DNA from: Aliidiomarina soli | GTDB taxonomy: Bacteria; Pseudomonadota; Gammaproteobacteria; Enterobacterales; Alteromonadaceae | Length of the DNA stretch: 64,000 nucleotides | Direction: 5' to 3' | Assembly: GCF_003986975.1 (NCBI RefSeq) | Contig: NZ_PIPO01000005.1 | Coordinates: 282,214-346,213 of the forward strand | Part shown: piece by piece, positions 36,381 to 45,856 of the stretch | Layout: every line of letters begins with the position of its first letter | How positions within the stretch are numbered: the first letter of the stretch is position 1 | Translations under genes and position numbers: made by a program | Notes under the pieces: generated by a model | Databases searched by the model: none | Told to the model about the DNA's origin: nothing | What the model saw: the letters and a program-made list of their open reading frames with translations, nothing else

Positions 36381-36464
36381 GTTATCTGTTGAGTTTGACG
36401 CGCTGGCCAGGATGCCTTAGTGGTTACAACATGTACGCTGTGACCTCTGCCAATTGCAGATAAC
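36381..36464. promoter_or_regulatory. Spaced inverted repeat in the divergent region before the flrA operon
   Basis: GTTATCTG (36381-36388) and CAGATAAC (36457-36464) form an exact inverted repeat 68 bases apart inside the 194-base region between the lipoprotein and the LuxR-type gene. It could be a pair of binding sites. No confident promoter is seen. Confidence 0.3.
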
Positions 36465-36494
36465 ATCAAATAACAATAGCGAAGCTTGGTTACA

Positions 36495-37124
36495 ATGAAA
36501 ATACTTATTCTAGATCCACAGTTTTTGACGCGTTCTGGGTTGATCCATCTGCTAACCAGTTATAGCGAGAAAGTCTCTATTTACGAAGCGGATAGCTTTG
36601 CTGTTGCGCAAAACTACCTCGCCAGCGGCGAAAGCTATGACATGATTTTTGCTGAGCTGGATTTGCCTGATCTTGATCACCGGGATATTACCCAGAAGCT
36701 TTATAGTCTGGCGCCCCAGAGTCACATCGTTCTGTTCACCTGGCGACAGCACAATGCAGATATTCGTCACGCTCTGGTTCAGGGGGCGCGCAGTTATTTG
36801 TGCAAGGGTTCGGTAGCAGAGCAAATGAAACTGGCAATTCACGGCTTGCTGCAAGGTCGAGAGTATTTACCAGCAGAAACCAGCAATACGAGCTCGGGAC
36901 ATGGTGCGCGCAACGACATTGAGCGCCATTTATCACCCCGTCAGCAAGAAATCATGCAGTTGCTGGCACAGGGACTGTCGAATAAGGAAATCGCTAATAT
37001 TCTGGGCATCACCGAGGGCACCATTCGGGTGCACTTATCGGCCATCTTTAAAGCGATTAAGGTTTCGAACCGTACCGAAGCAACCCTTTGGTATTTATTG
37101 CGGCAAAACAAGCTCAGTGCGTAA
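36495..37124 (+). CDS. LuxR-type regulator with altered receiver domain
   Basis: NarL/FixJ-type protein of 209 residues: receiver-like domain (~1-115), linker and LuxR helix-turn-helix (~142-205, L-S-P-R-Q-Q-E-I-M-Q-L-L and G-L-S-N-K-E-I-A-N-I-L). The receiver is atypical: the usual D-D pair is D7-P8, and the phosphoacceptor position (F-A-E-L-D-L-P) is Glu54; the Lys in S-Y-L-C-K-G remains. Glu in that place can mimic phosphorylation, so it may be constitutively active. ATG 36495 is preferred over TTG 36486. Its stop overlaps the DUF1285 start (TAATG), which leads to flrA 10 bases on, so it probably heads the operon of the flagellar master regulator. Confidence 0.88.
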   Translation: MKILILDPQFLTRSGLIHLLTSYSEKVSIYEADSFAVAQNYLASGESYDMIFAELDLPDLDHRDITQKLYSLAPQSHIVLFTWRQHNADIRHALVQGARSYLCKGSVAEQMKLAIHGLLQGREYLPAETSNTSSGHGARNDIERHLSPRQQEIMQLLAQGLSNKEIANILGITEGTIRVHLSAIFKAIKVSNRTEATLWYLLRQNKLSA

Positions 37125-37651
37125 TGGTCGATCTTAAAACCCTGCAGGGGTCGCTCAGCGATTACCAACGACCACCACTGGAAAAGTGGAATCCCCCGTT
37201 CTGTGGCGACATCGACATCTGTATTAAGCAGGATGGTCGCTGGTTTTATCAGGGCAGCGAAATCACCAGGAACGCCCTGGTCCGGCTTTTTGCCAGTGTG
37301 TTATGGAAAGAAAGCGACGACTACTACCTTAAAACGCCAGCCGAGAAAGTGCGCATTGAAGTCGAAGACTTACCTTTTGTGGTGGTTGACTGGCAGGTGG
37401 GCGACACGCCGCAATCAGCTATCGAAGTAAGCACTAACACTGGGGAAAGATACCAGCTTAGCGAGTCACATCCTCTAATTCTGCATAATAAACAACCGGC
37501 TGTTCAAATTCGTGACGGTTTTTTGGCGCGCGTCCACAGAAACGTGTATTATCAGTGGGCTGAATTGGTGACCCCGGCACAAAAAGGGGAAGCCGACGGT
37601 TTTTATCTACAGAGTGGAAGCTGTAGATTTTACTTTGGACCAGCGTCATAA
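37124..37651 (+). CDS. DUF1285 family protein
   Basis: Soluble protein of 175 residues with the DUF1285 layout: P-P-L-E-K-W-N-P-P-F-C-G-D-I-D-I at the start, W-F-Y-Q-G-S-E-I, L-V-R-L-F-A-S-V-L and a beta-rich C-terminus ending Y-F-G-P-A-S. Function unknown in the family. The ATG at 37124 is chosen because it overlaps the preceding stop (TAATG) and coincides with the conserved start; the open frame upstream is spurious. It sits between the LuxR-type gene and flrA (gap to flrA 9 bases). Confidence 0.88.
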   Translation: MVDLKTLQGSLSDYQRPPLEKWNPPFCGDIDICIKQDGRWFYQGSEITRNALVRLFASVLWKESDDYYLKTPAEKVRIEVEDLPFVVVDWQVGDTPQSAIEVSTNTGERYQLSESHPLILHNKQPAVQIRDGFLARVHRNVYYQWAELVTPAQKGEADGFYLQSGSCRFYFGPAS

Positions 37652-37660
37652 GGCTAGTGG

Positions 37661-39103
37661 ATGCAACATAACAAAACCATTTATTTAATCGATGAGTCGG
37701 ACGAACGCTGTCAGCGCCTGGCATCATTGTTCGAATTTATTGGTGAACGTCCGCGATTACTGGCTGCCAGTCAGTTAGAAAAACAAGTCAAACAAAATGG
37801 TTTTCCGTTCTGCATGGTCGTAGGGGCCGTGCCCGATGCCTCCGCATTGGCCAAAAAGTTGCCGCGCGTTCCGGTGTTGGTCACCGAAGAAAGAGCCGGC
37901 GCAACTTTGTCGTCTGCCAATGTGGTCGGACAGATTAGTAGTTGCGTGAATTATTCCGAGCTTACCCAGTTACTCCATTATTGCCATGAATATCACCGAC
38001 AACGGCCAACTCCCGCCAATAGTATGCTGGGTGAAGGGCATCACCTTGAACTCATGCGTGCATTAGTTGGCCAAAGTCAGGGCATTGAAGAGGTTCGTAC
38101 CCTTATTACTCAGGTCGCCACGACCCAGGCGAATGTACTTATTCTGGGCGAGTCAGGCACAGGTAAAGAAGTCACCGCACGCAGTATCCATGAACTCTCC
38201 TCGCGCCATGAAGGCCCTTTTGTTCCGGTTAATTGCGGTGCTATTCCAGGTGATTTGCTGGAAAGTGAATTATTTGGCCACGAGAAAGGCGCCTTCACCG
38301 GTGCTATCAGTACCCGTAAAGGGCGCTTTGAAATGGCCCAGGGCGGCACGCTGTTTCTGGATGAAATCGGCGACATGCCAATGCCGATGCAGGTAAAACT
38401 GCTGCGCGTATTACAGGAACGGGTGTTTGAACGGGTCGGCGGCTCACGTCCAATTGAGGCGGATGTCCGTATTATTGCTGCCACCCACCGTAAACTGGAT
38501 AACATGATCAAGCATGGCCAGTTCCGCGAAGATCTCTATTACCGGCTCAATGTATTTCCGGTTGAAATGCCCTCGCTACGCGACCGTCAGGAAGATATCC
38601 CGCTATTAGTGACTGAGCTGCTGCGGCGGCTGCACACCAATCAGGGCTTGACGCTGAAGTTCACTGACCATGCCACGGCCTCGTTGTGTCAGCATCACTG
38701 GCCCGGTAACGTACGTGAACTGGCTAATTTAATTGAACGTATGAGCATTACTCATCCGGACGGCGTGGTCGATGTGCATGATCTGCCGGTTAAATACCGG
38801 CACGTTGATGCGCCACAGTTTGTTGCTGAGTACGTCGACGGCCTCGATGAACGAGATGCTTTGAATGCGCTTTTCAGTGACGACAGCATGAACGACGGCC
38901 TGTCCGCGCAGGACGGGCGTACCGAACTACCTGCCGAGGGTGTTGATCTGAAAGCACTTCTGGGTGAGCTTGAAGTTGATTTAATCGAACAGGCCCTGGA
39001 CCAAACGGAATGGGTGGTGGCGCGAGCCGCTGAGCTTTTGAAAATGCGTCGCACCACGCTGGTAGAAAAAATGCGTAAGTACAGCCTGAAACGGGATGAG
39101 TAG
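37661..39103 (+). CDS. flrA: Sigma-54-dependent flagellar master regulator FlrA/FleQ
   Basis: Enhancer-binding protein of 480 residues at the top of the polar flagellar hierarchy. N-terminal FleQ-type receiver-like domain (~5-115) without a canonical phosphoacceptor, an AAA+ domain (~140-370) with Walker A G163-E-S-G-T-G-K-E, G210-A-F-T-G-A for sigma-54 contact, Walker B L-F-L-D-E-I-G, and a Fis-type helix-turn-helix at the C-terminus ([12 protein letters not shown]). FleQ homologues bind c-di-GMP, which would link it to the c-di-GMP proteins in this window. Co-transcribed with the LuxR-type and DUF1285 genes. Its target promoter (39134-39151) lies just downstream. Confidence 0.94.
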   Translation: MQHNKTIYLIDESDERCQRLASLFEFIGERPRLLAASQLEKQVKQNGFPFCMVVGAVPDASALAKKLPRVPVLVTEERAGATLSSANVVGQISSCVNYSELTQLLHYCHEYHRQRPTPANSMLGEGHHLELMRALVGQSQGIEEVRTLITQVATTQANVLILGESGTGKEVTARSIHELSSRHEGPFVPVNCGAIPGDLLESELFGHEKGAFTGAISTRKGRFEMAQGGTLFLDEIGDMPMPMQVKLLRVLQERVFERVGGSRPIEADVRIIAATHRKLDNMIKHGQFREDLYYRLNVFPVEMPSLRDRQEDIPLLVTELLRRLHTNQGLTLKFTDHATASLCQHHWPGNVRELANLIERMSITHPDGVVDVHDLPVKYRHVDAPQFVAEYVDGLDERDALNALFSDDSMNDGLSAQDGRTELPAEGVDLKALLGELEVDLIEQALDQTEWVVARAAELLKMRRTTLVEKMRKYSLKRDE

Positions 39104-39133
39104 AAGGCTGGCGTCAAAAATCAGTCCCCCAAG

Positions 39134-39151
39134 CTGGCATAACCGTTGCAT
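39134..39151 (+). promoter_or_regulatory. Sigma-54 promoter of flrBC
   Basis: CTGGCATAACCGTTGCAT: GG at 39136-39137 and GC at 39148-39149, exactly 10 bases between, a close match to TGGCAC-N5-TTGC. It lies 36 bases before flrB, as expected for an FlrA-driven class II promoter. Confidence 0.92.
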
Positions 39152-39185
39152 TCTCTCGTTCCCTGAGTTGTAGGGGGACATTATC

Positions 39186-40193
39186 ATGACGCAGGCAACT
39201 GCGATTTCTTCAGAACTGCCATTAGATGCCGTTTTGGCTGCGATGCCAAATGGGGTCGTTATGCTCGACCCACGCGGCTGTATTAGTCACGCTAATCCTG
39301 CCGCTGTGCAATTGCTGGATACCCAGCTGGTGGGTCAGCTATGGCGTGAGATTATTGCGCATACCTTTGCCCCACGCGACGATGACGGCCACGAAGTGTC
39401 GTTGGTATCCGGGCGCCGGGTACGGCTTGATATATCAGCCTTAAGTCCGCATCCCGGCCAGCTAATCGTGATTACCGATATGTCGGAAACACGTGCCTTG
39501 CAGGCTCGGGTGAGCCAGATGCAGCGTCTCTCCGCAATGGGCCGGATGGTGGCGTCGCTAGCCCATCAGATCCGTACCCCGTTGTCCGCCGCTATGCTGT
39601 ATGCGCAGAATTTATGCCGCGATAATCTGCCGTTGGTACAACGAACCAAATTCTCCTCCAAGCTAAGTGCCCGACTGCAGGATCTTGAGCAGCAGGTCAA
39701 TGATATGCTGTTGTTTGCCAAAAGTGGCGAACAACTCCCGGTTGAACGCCTGCAACTGAACACGGTATTAGAAACCGTGCGCGAGCAGGTCGACGTCATC
39801 GCTGAACGCACGCAGATAAGTTTTGAAGTAGTACCAGCTGAGCAGGATGCCAGTTTTCTTGGCAACCAGTCGGCCTTGACCAGCGCGTTGCAAAATTTGA
39901 TTATAAATGCATTTGAAGCGTGCAGTGCAGGCTGTAGGGTAGTGCTCTACGCACAAACAGACGACGAAGAGCTGTATATAGGCGTGAGTGACGATGGCCC
40001 GGGTATCGCCAGTACCGATTTAGAACAGATATTTACCCCGTTTTTCACCCGCAAGTCACAGGGCACAGGCCTTGGTTTAGCGGTGGTGAAATCGGTAGCG
40101 AAAGCCCATCAGGGGGATGTACAGGTACGTAGTGAGGTAGGACGGGGGACCACATTCAGGTTTGTCCTGCCTCGTTATCAGGGGGAACAGTAA
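39186..40193 (+). CDS. flrB: Flagellar sensor histidine kinase FlrB/FleS
   Basis: Soluble kinase of 335 residues: PAS-like N-terminus (~15-95), H-box with His127 in S-L-A-H-Q-I-R-T-P-L-S, and ATPase domain with N-L-I-I-N-A-F-E-A-C, D-D-G-P-G-I, F-T-P-F-F-T-R-K and G-T-G-L-G-L-A-V-V. It phosphorylates FlrC to switch on class III flagellar genes. The stop is immediately followed by the flrC ATG. No membrane segment, so the signal is internal, probably basal-body assembly. Confidence 0.94.
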   Translation: MTQATAISSELPLDAVLAAMPNGVVMLDPRGCISHANPAAVQLLDTQLVGQLWREIIAHTFAPRDDDGHEVSLVSGRRVRLDISALSPHPGQLIVITDMSETRALQARVSQMQRLSAMGRMVASLAHQIRTPLSAAMLYAQNLCRDNLPLVQRTKFSSKLSARLQDLEQQVNDMLLFAKSGEQLPVERLQLNTVLETVREQVDVIAERTQISFEVVPAEQDASFLGNQSALTSALQNLIINAFEACSAGCRVVLYAQTDDEELYIGVSDDGPGIASTDLEQIFTPFFTRKSQGTGLGLAVVKSVAKAHQGDVQVRSEVGRGTTFRFVLPRYQGEQ

Positions 40194-41594
40194 ATGACCG
40201 ATGATCGTCAGATCTTGATCGTGGAAGATGATAAAAACTTGCAGGAAGCCATTGTCGATACATTGGAGCTGGAAGGGTTTAATTGCGTAACGGCTGACTC
40301 TGCGGAGCAGGCGTTACTGACCTTAAAAGACGAAGCCATTGATATGGTCATCTCCGATGTACAGATGCCAGGCCTGAGTGGTTTGCAACTGTTGCAGAGC
40401 ATGCAAAGCCAGGGGTTGGTGATTCCAACTCTGATGATGACGGCGTACGCGAAGGTTGATGATGCGGTGATCGCAATGCGCGCTGGTGCGCTGGACTACC
40501 TTAGTAAACCGTTTTCAACGGAGCGTTTGCTTGAGCTGGTAAGTCGTTACTTACCGCCCCGTTCTACGACCAAAGGTCAGCCGGTGGTGGGAGACAGTTA
40601 CAGTGAGCAAATGCTCAAACTGGCGAAGCGGGTTGCCAACACCGATGCCACTGTGATGATTACAGGACCGAGTGGCTCGGGTAAGGAAGTTCTGTCTCAG
40701 TATATTCATCAACAGTCGGCACGCAGTGAAGGGCCTTTCATTGCTATCAACTGCGCGGCGATCCCGGAAAATATGCTTGAAGCGACCCTGTTCGGTTATG
40801 AAAAAGGGGCCTTTACTGGTGCGGTACAGGCAATGCCGGGCAAATTCGAACAGGCCCAGGGTGGCACTTTGCTGCTCGATGAAATTACCGAAATGGATCT
40901 GGCCTTACAGTCGAAGCTGCTGAGGGTATTACAGGAGCGCCAGGTGGAACGTCTTGGTGGGCGTAAGACAATAGAACTGAATGTGCGGATTATTGCGACC
41001 AGTAACCGCGATCTTAAGGCCGCAGTGGCGGATGGCGTTTTCCGCGAAGATTTGTATTACCGCCTAAACGTATTCCCTCTCAGCTGGCGTCCGCTGCAGG
41101 ACCGTGCCGGCGACATCATTCCCCTGGCTGAGCATCTATTGTCGCGGCACTGCGAGCGAGCGGGTCAGATTGCACCGGTATTAACTGACTGCGCGCGACG
41201 CAAGATGCAGAATTATAGCTGGCCGGGCAACGTGCGCGAACTGGAGAATGTGATTCAACGGGCACTGATACTCTTTACCGACGGCGAGATCAAAGCGGAT
41301 GATCTGTTGCTCGATGATTCTTATGCAGACGAAGCCCCAACGGCGACCAGTGAAGTGCAGGAGAGGGCCGCGCAATCAGGTCTGACAGCGGACTCGCTTG
41401 CTGATCCGGTGGACAGAGCAACTCCAGAGCGCCTGGGCAGTGAACTTAAACAACAAGAACAACAAATCATTCTGGATGCGCTGAATCGTTGTAATGGCAA
41501 ACGCAAGGATGTGGCTGAACAACTCGGAATTAGCGCACGGACGTTACGCTACAAACTGGCGCAGATGCGTGATCAGGGAATTGATCTTCCTTAG
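40194..41594 (+). CDS. flrC: Sigma-54-dependent response regulator FlrC/FleR
   Basis: NtrC-type activator of 466 residues. Receiver (~5-120) with Asp55 in V-I-S-D-V-Q-M-P-G, AAA+ domain (~135-370) with G-P-S-G-S-G-K-E, G-A-F-T-G-A-V and L-L-L-D-E-I-T, and a Fis-type C-terminal helix-turn-helix (R-K-D-V-A-E-Q-L-G-I-S-A-R-T). Phosphorylated by FlrB, it activates class III promoters, of which three candidates lie downstream (before fliE, fliK and fliM). GGGGGAAC just before the ATG gives a strong ribosome-binding site. Confidence 0.95.
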   Translation: MTDDRQILIVEDDKNLQEAIVDTLELEGFNCVTADSAEQALLTLKDEAIDMVISDVQMPGLSGLQLLQSMQSQGLVIPTLMMTAYAKVDDAVIAMRAGALDYLSKPFSTERLLELVSRYLPPRSTTKGQPVVGDSYSEQMLKLAKRVANTDATVMITGPSGSGKEVLSQYIHQQSARSEGPFIAINCAAIPENMLEATLFGYEKGAFTGAVQAMPGKFEQAQGGTLLLDEITEMDLALQSKLLRVLQERQVERLGGRKTIELNVRIIATSNRDLKAAVADGVFREDLYYRLNVFPLSWRPLQDRAGDIIPLAEHLLSRHCERAGQIAPVLTDCARRKMQNYSWPGNVRELENVIQRALILFTDGEIKADDLLLDDSYADEAPTATSEVQERAAQSGLTADSLADPVDRATPERLGSELKQQEQQIILDALNRCNGKRKDVAEQLGISARTLRYKLAQMRDQGIDLP

Positions 41595-41614
41595 ATCGTA
41601 AATTGATCGTAAAG

Positions 41615-41631
41615 TTGGCGTCTATTTTGCA
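41615..41631 (+). promoter_or_regulatory. Sigma-54 promoter of fliEFGHIJ
   Basis: TTGGCGTCTATTTTGCA: GG at 41617-41618 and GC at 41629-41630 with 10 bases between. It is 88 bases before fliE. Confidence 0.9.
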
Positions 41632-41718
41632 GCACTTTGTCATCACAAGCGCATTACAAGCCTGGGCGACTAAAAATTGACACTACCAGGTATTAAGAAT
41701 TTTTTGGGGGAACCTTCC

Positions 41719-42048
41719 ATGAACATCAAAAGCGACCACTTATACGGTGAAATGCAAAACATGCTGGCGGAAATGCAACCGCAGGCAAGTCAACTCGATC
41801 GTGTTAATGCAGGCAATCAGTCACAGACTGAGTTTGGCGGCATGCTGAAATCAGCCATTGATAATATTAACGGCTTGCAGATGGAAGCCGGTGAGTTGCG
41901 TAACCGTATGGAAATGGGGGACAGCAGTGTGTCCCTGGCAGAAGTCATGATTGCAGCTCAGAAGTCCAGCATCGCCTTTGAAGCGGGCGTGCAAGTGCGT
42001 AACAAAGTAGTTGATGCGTACGAAAAAATCATGAACATGCCAGTCTAA
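41719..42048 (+). CDS. fliE: Flagellar hook-basal body complex protein FliE
   Basis: 109-residue MS-ring/rod adaptor. The C-terminal half carries the family motif V-S-L-A-E-V-M-I-A-A-Q-K-S-S-I-A-F-E-A-G-V-Q-V-R-N-K-V-V-type helix and ends Y-E-K-I-M-N-M-P-V. ATG at 41719 follows GGGGGAA; upstream in-frame codons are not needed. First gene of the fliEFGHIJ operon. No signal peptide, as expected for a type III-exported rod component. Confidence 0.96.
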   Translation: MNIKSDHLYGEMQNMLAEMQPQASQLDRVNAGNQSQTEFGGMLKSAIDNINGLQMEAGELRNRMEMGDSSVSLAEVMIAAQKSSIAFEAGVQVRNKVVDAYEKIMNMPV

Positions 42049-42077
42049 GTGGGCCGTTTGAAGTAGGAGTTTAAAGC

Positions 42078-43793
42078 ATGGCAGAGTCCACGGATCTGGT
42101 CGCAGGCAAGCAAGATTTCCCGGCCAATTCAGGGTCAGGCGACAGCGCGACGAACGAAGAGCAGAAATCTGGTTTTCTTAGCGGGTTGGGTAACTTTGAT
42201 GCGTTGCGTCAGATCATAATTGTGGTGGCGCTGGCGATATGTGTCGCCATTGCGATCTTTATCATGCTTTGGGTACAAGAGCCGGATTACCGTCCGCTGG
42301 GTGAGCTGGAAACCGCGGAACTGGTTGAAACCCTGGATTTCATGGACGCTAACCGTCATGAATACCGGGTCGAAGGCAACACCGTGTATGTGCGCTCGGA
42401 CCGCTATGCGGATATTCGCCTGCAGATGACCCGTCAGGGTATGGGCCCAGCCCATAGCAGCACGGGTGATGATTTCCTGATGCAGGATCCAGGCTTTGGT
42501 GTGTCCCAGCGTCTTGAGTCTGAACGACTGAAGCATTCCCGTGAACAGCAGCTGGCTCGTACTATTGAACAAATGCAATCGGTCGATAAGGCACGCGTCT
42601 TATTGGCGGTTCCGCGCGAGAACGTGTTTGCGCGCCGCGAGCGGCAACCCAGTGCCAGTGTCATGCTGAACATCCGTCGCGCTCAGTTAAACCGCGAAGA
42701 GATCGACTCAGTGGTTGACCTGGTCGCGTCAGCAGTTCCGCAGCTACAAACCAATCAGGTAACGGTGACCGACCAGAATGGTCGCCTGTTACATTCCGGT
42801 TCGCGCAACCAGCTTTCCGCTCAGGCGCGCCGTGAATACGAAATTGCGCGGCAACGCGAACAGGAATACCTGGATAAGATCGACAACATTTTGTCGCCTG
42901 TATTGGGCTATGGAAATTACACCTCGCAAGTCGACGTAACCATGGACTTTACCCAGGTTGAGCAAACCCAGCGAACCTTTAATCCCGACTTACCTGCTGT
43001 TCGTTCAGAAATGATTATTGAAGATAATACAGTGGGCAGCTCGATAGGCGGAATTCCCGGTGCTTTGAGTAACCAGCCTCCCCTTGAATCGGATATTCCG
43101 GAAGAAGTAGGCCCCGGAATGGCGGGTGCTGTGGTACCGGGACGCAATCATCGCGAGCAAACCCGCAACTACGAACTTGACCAGACGATCAGCCATACGC
43201 GTCAGCAAGTGGGTGTGTTGGAGCGTTTAAGTGTCTCTGTGGCACTGGATTATCGCACTACTACCAATGCTGACGGCGAAGAAGTACGTGAACCCTTCTC
43301 AGATGCAGAGCTGGCAAATATTCGCCGCATGCTGATGGCCGGTGTGGGGTACAACATTAACCGTGGTGACAATGTTGAAGTGGTCGCCTTTCCGTTTATC
43401 AACGAACCATTATTCGCCGAGGCTGGTGAAGCCTGGTGGGAAGAAGCATGGTTCTGGCGTCTGGTTCGACTTGGCGCTGGTGTTCTGGTTATTACCGTTC
43501 TGATTATGACGGTCGTTCGTCCGATGCTGCGTAAGCTGATTTACCCAGACGAAACAGCGGATGATGGTATCGATGAGTTGCTGGCGCGGGATGAAGATCT
43601 CGGCGATGAAACTATCGATATGCTAACCGAACAATTTGACAGCGACAGTATCGGCTTCTCGCCGGATGGCACGTTACAGCTGCCAGATCTGCATAAAGAT
43701 GAGGATCTGCTAAAAGCTGTTCGTGCTCTGGTGGCGAATGAGCCAGAGTTGTCCTCACAAGTGGTAAAAGCGTGGTTGAACGAAGATGTCTGA
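42078..43793 (+). CDS. fliF: Flagellar MS-ring protein FliF
   Basis: 571-residue inner-membrane ring protein. Membrane helices near 45-65 and 460-480 bracket a periplasmic region with the ring-building motifs (Y-R-V-E-G-N-T-V-Y-V, E-R-L-K-H-S-R-E-Q-Q-L-A-R-T-I, A-S-V-M-L-N). The acidic C-terminal tail (L-V-A-N-E-P-E-L-S-S-Q-V-V-K-A-W-L) binds FliG. The ATG follows AGGAG. Its end overlaps the start of fliG by eight bases. Confidence 0.97.
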   Translation: MAESTDLVAGKQDFPANSGSGDSATNEEQKSGFLSGLGNFDALRQIIIVVALAICVAIAIFIMLWVQEPDYRPLGELETAELVETLDFMDANRHEYRVEGNTVYVRSDRYADIRLQMTRQGMGPAHSSTGDDFLMQDPGFGVSQRLESERLKHSREQQLARTIEQMQSVDKARVLLAVPRENVFARRERQPSASVMLNIRRAQLNREEIDSVVDLVASAVPQLQTNQVTVTDQNGRLLHSGSRNQLSAQARREYEIARQREQEYLDKIDNILSPVLGYGNYTSQVDVTMDFTQVEQTQRTFNPDLPAVRSEMIIEDNTVGSSIGGIPGALSNQPPLESDIPEEVGPGMAGAVVPGRNHREQTRNYELDQTISHTRQQVGVLERLSVSVALDYRTTTNADGEEVREPFSDAELANIRRMLMAGVGYNINRGDNVEVVAFPFINEPLFAEAGEAWWEEAWFWRLVRLGAGVLVITVLIMTVVRPMLRKLIYPDETADDGIDELLARDEDLGDETIDMLTEQFDSDSIGFSPDGTLQLPDLHKDEDLLKAVRALVANEPELSSQVVKAWLNEDV

Positions 43794-44856
43794 AGTTGAT
43801 GTTAAAACAAAACGTCGTACGCTTGCTCGTATCGAAGAAGACGAAGCTTTTGATGTCCATAAACTGAGTGGCGTTGAGAAATCAGCTATTTTGCTACTGA
43901 GTTTGTCCGAAGAGGACGCGGCACAGATCTTAAAGCACCTGGAACCCAAGCAGGTGCAACGGGTCGGTATGGCGATGGCCAGCCTGGAAGACTTTAGTCA
44001 GGAAAAGGTTAACGCGGTACACAGCCTGTTCCTTGAACAGATTCAGGAATTCACCACCATTGGCTTCAAGAGTGAAGAGTTTGTGCGTAAAGCACTTACC
44101 GCTGCTCTGGGTGAAGACAAAGCCGGTAACCTTATTGAACAGATCGTTATGGGCAGTGGCTCGAAAGGTCTGGACTCGCTTAAATGGATGGACTCCAAGC
44201 AGGTTGCCACGCTTATTCGTAATGAACACCCGCAGATCCAAACCATTGTTTTATCCTACCTCGACCCTGAGCAGTCGGCAGAAATCATGGCCCAGTTCAG
44301 TGAAAAAGTGCGCCTGGATTTGATGATGCGGATTGCCAACCTGGAAGAAGTACAACCAGCTGCATTGCAGGAGTTGAACGAGATTATGGAGAAACAGTTT
44401 GCCGGCCAGTCAGGCGCTCAGGCTGCGAAAATGGGCGGCTTGAAAGCAGCTGCAAATATCATGAACTATCTGGATACTTCAGTCGAAGGTCCATTGATGG
44501 ATTCAATTCGCGAGCAAGACGAAGAACTCAGTCAGCAGATTCAGGATCTTATGTTTGTGTTCGAGAACCTTATCGATGTCGACGACCGTGGTATTCAGAC
44601 TCTGCTGCGTGAAGTTGAAGGTGAAGTACTGCAGAAAGCACTGAAAGGTACTGACGATCGGCTTAAGGCAAAAATATTCCGCAATATGTCGAAACGTGCC
44701 GCTGAACTTTTACAGGATGATCTGGAGGCGATGGGGCCAGTGCGGATCAGTGATGTCGAAGCAGCACAGAAAGATATCCTGGCGACAGCACGGCGCCTGG
44801 CAGATTCAGGCGAACTGATGCTTGGTGGTGGTAGCAACGAAGAATTCTTATTCTAA
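43786..44856 (+). CDS. fliG: Flagellar motor switch protein FliG
   Basis: 356-residue rotor protein that meets the stator and sets rotation with FliM and FliN. L-S-G-V-E-K-S-A-I-L-L-L-S-L opens the N-terminal FliF-binding domain; the E-H-P-Q-I-Q motif (middle domain, FliM contact) and the C-terminal torque helix with D-D-R-G-I-Q-T-L-L-R-E-V and charged residues are present. About 25 extra residues precede the conserved start (Lys/Arg then acidic), a modest extension. Overlaps fliF by eight bases. Confidence 0.97.
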   Translation: MSEVDVKTKRRTLARIEEDEAFDVHKLSGVEKSAILLLSLSEEDAAQILKHLEPKQVQRVGMAMASLEDFSQEKVNAVHSLFLEQIQEFTTIGFKSEEFVRKALTAALGEDKAGNLIEQIVMGSGSKGLDSLKWMDSKQVATLIRNEHPQIQTIVLSYLDPEQSAEIMAQFSEKVRLDLMMRIANLEEVQPAALQELNEIMEKQFAGQSGAQAAKMGGLKAAANIMNYLDTSVEGPLMDSIREQDEELSQQIQDLMFVFENLIDVDDRGIQTLLREVEGEVLQKALKGTDDRLKAKIFRNMSKRAAELLQDDLEAMGPVRISDVEAAQKDILATARRLADSGELMLGGGSNEEFLF

Positions 44857-44869
44857 TTGAGGAGCGGGT

Positions 44870-45856
44870 ATGAGTGATTCGCGCCGCCCTCAAAAGGGCG
44901 ACCAGCCTGCACGTTGGGAATATCCTGATATAACCAGCGACGAATACATTACCTCAATGCGGCGCAATGCGGTGAACAAACCGATGCGCTGGCAGTTTGA
45001 ACCGCCGGAACCAGAACCGGCAGAAGAGGAAGACGAAGCTCCCCAACTGACAGCAGAGATGCTCGAAGCAATTCGTGAAGAGGCGCGCCAGGAGGGGATC
45101 GCGGAAGGCCGTGAAGAAGGTCTGAAAAGCGGCCATGAAGAGGGCTTTAAGCAAGGGTATGACGAAGGCCTGTTAGCTGGTAAGAGTGCTGGTGAAGCGG
45201 AAGCTGCCGCAGCCGGTGAACAATTGCAGCAGGAACTGAGTCTGCGTTGGCAACAGCTTTTCGAACACATGCGTCAACCCGCACTGCAAATCAATGAAGG
45301 TGTCGAACGTCAACTGGTAACCATGACAGCGACGCTGGCGCAAGCGATCTGTATGCACGAAGTGGAGACCAACCCGAGTATTATTCAGCAGGTGGTGCAA
45401 CACGCGGTGACAGACCTTACTGAACAGGCCGGTCAGCTGAAAATCGCATTGCACCCCTTAGATATTGAGCTCATTAAGCAGCGCTGGAATGAGCAGGAGC
45501 TGACTGAGTTGGGCTGGCGTATCGAACAGGACGCGAGCCTGACGCGCGGCGGGTGTGTGGTGACAACCCCGGTGACGCGGGTGGATGCGACGCTTGAGTC
45601 ACGTATTAACGATGTATTTAAGTATTACATCAAGGGGCTGAAAGGTTCGGATGGCCAGCCTATGCGGTCTGAGCCTCAGGTCGATGCCGTTGAGCAACAG
45701 CGAAGCAAGCAACACGCTGAGGCTGAACAGAAGGCACAGGCTGAACAAGCGGCGGCTGCGGCACAAAAACCGGCAGACTCCGAGCAGGACCCGCAAGCAA
45801 CAGAGCAGGCAGCAACGGAGCAACCACAAGGCGATAGCAATGGGCGCAATGAATGA
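44870..45856 (+). CDS. fliH: Flagellar export stalk protein FliH
   Basis: 328-residue negative regulator and anchor of the FliI ATPase. The N-terminal W-rich region (W-E-Y-P-D, M-R-W-Q-F-E) binds the export gate; an acidic Glu/Pro stretch is followed by a repeated E-G-x-x-x-G pattern ([18 protein letters not shown]), typical of FliH. The last ~70 residues are a Gln/Ala/Glu-rich tail, longer than usual. Its stop codon lies inside the fliI start region. Confidence 0.9.
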   Translation: MSDSRRPQKGDQPARWEYPDITSDEYITSMRRNAVNKPMRWQFEPPEPEPAEEEDEAPQLTAEMLEAIREEARQEGIAEGREEGLKSGHEEGFKQGYDEGLLAGKSAGEAEAAAAGEQLQQELSLRWQQLFEHMRQPALQINEGVERQLVTMTATLAQAICMHEVETNPSIIQQVVQHAVTDLTEQAGQLKIALHPLDIELIKQRWNEQELTELGWRIEQDASLTRGGCVVTTPVTRVDATLESRINDVFKYYIKGLKGSDGQPMRSEPQVDAVEQQRSKQHAEAEQKAQAEQAAAAAQKPADSEQDPQATEQAATEQPQGDSNGRNE

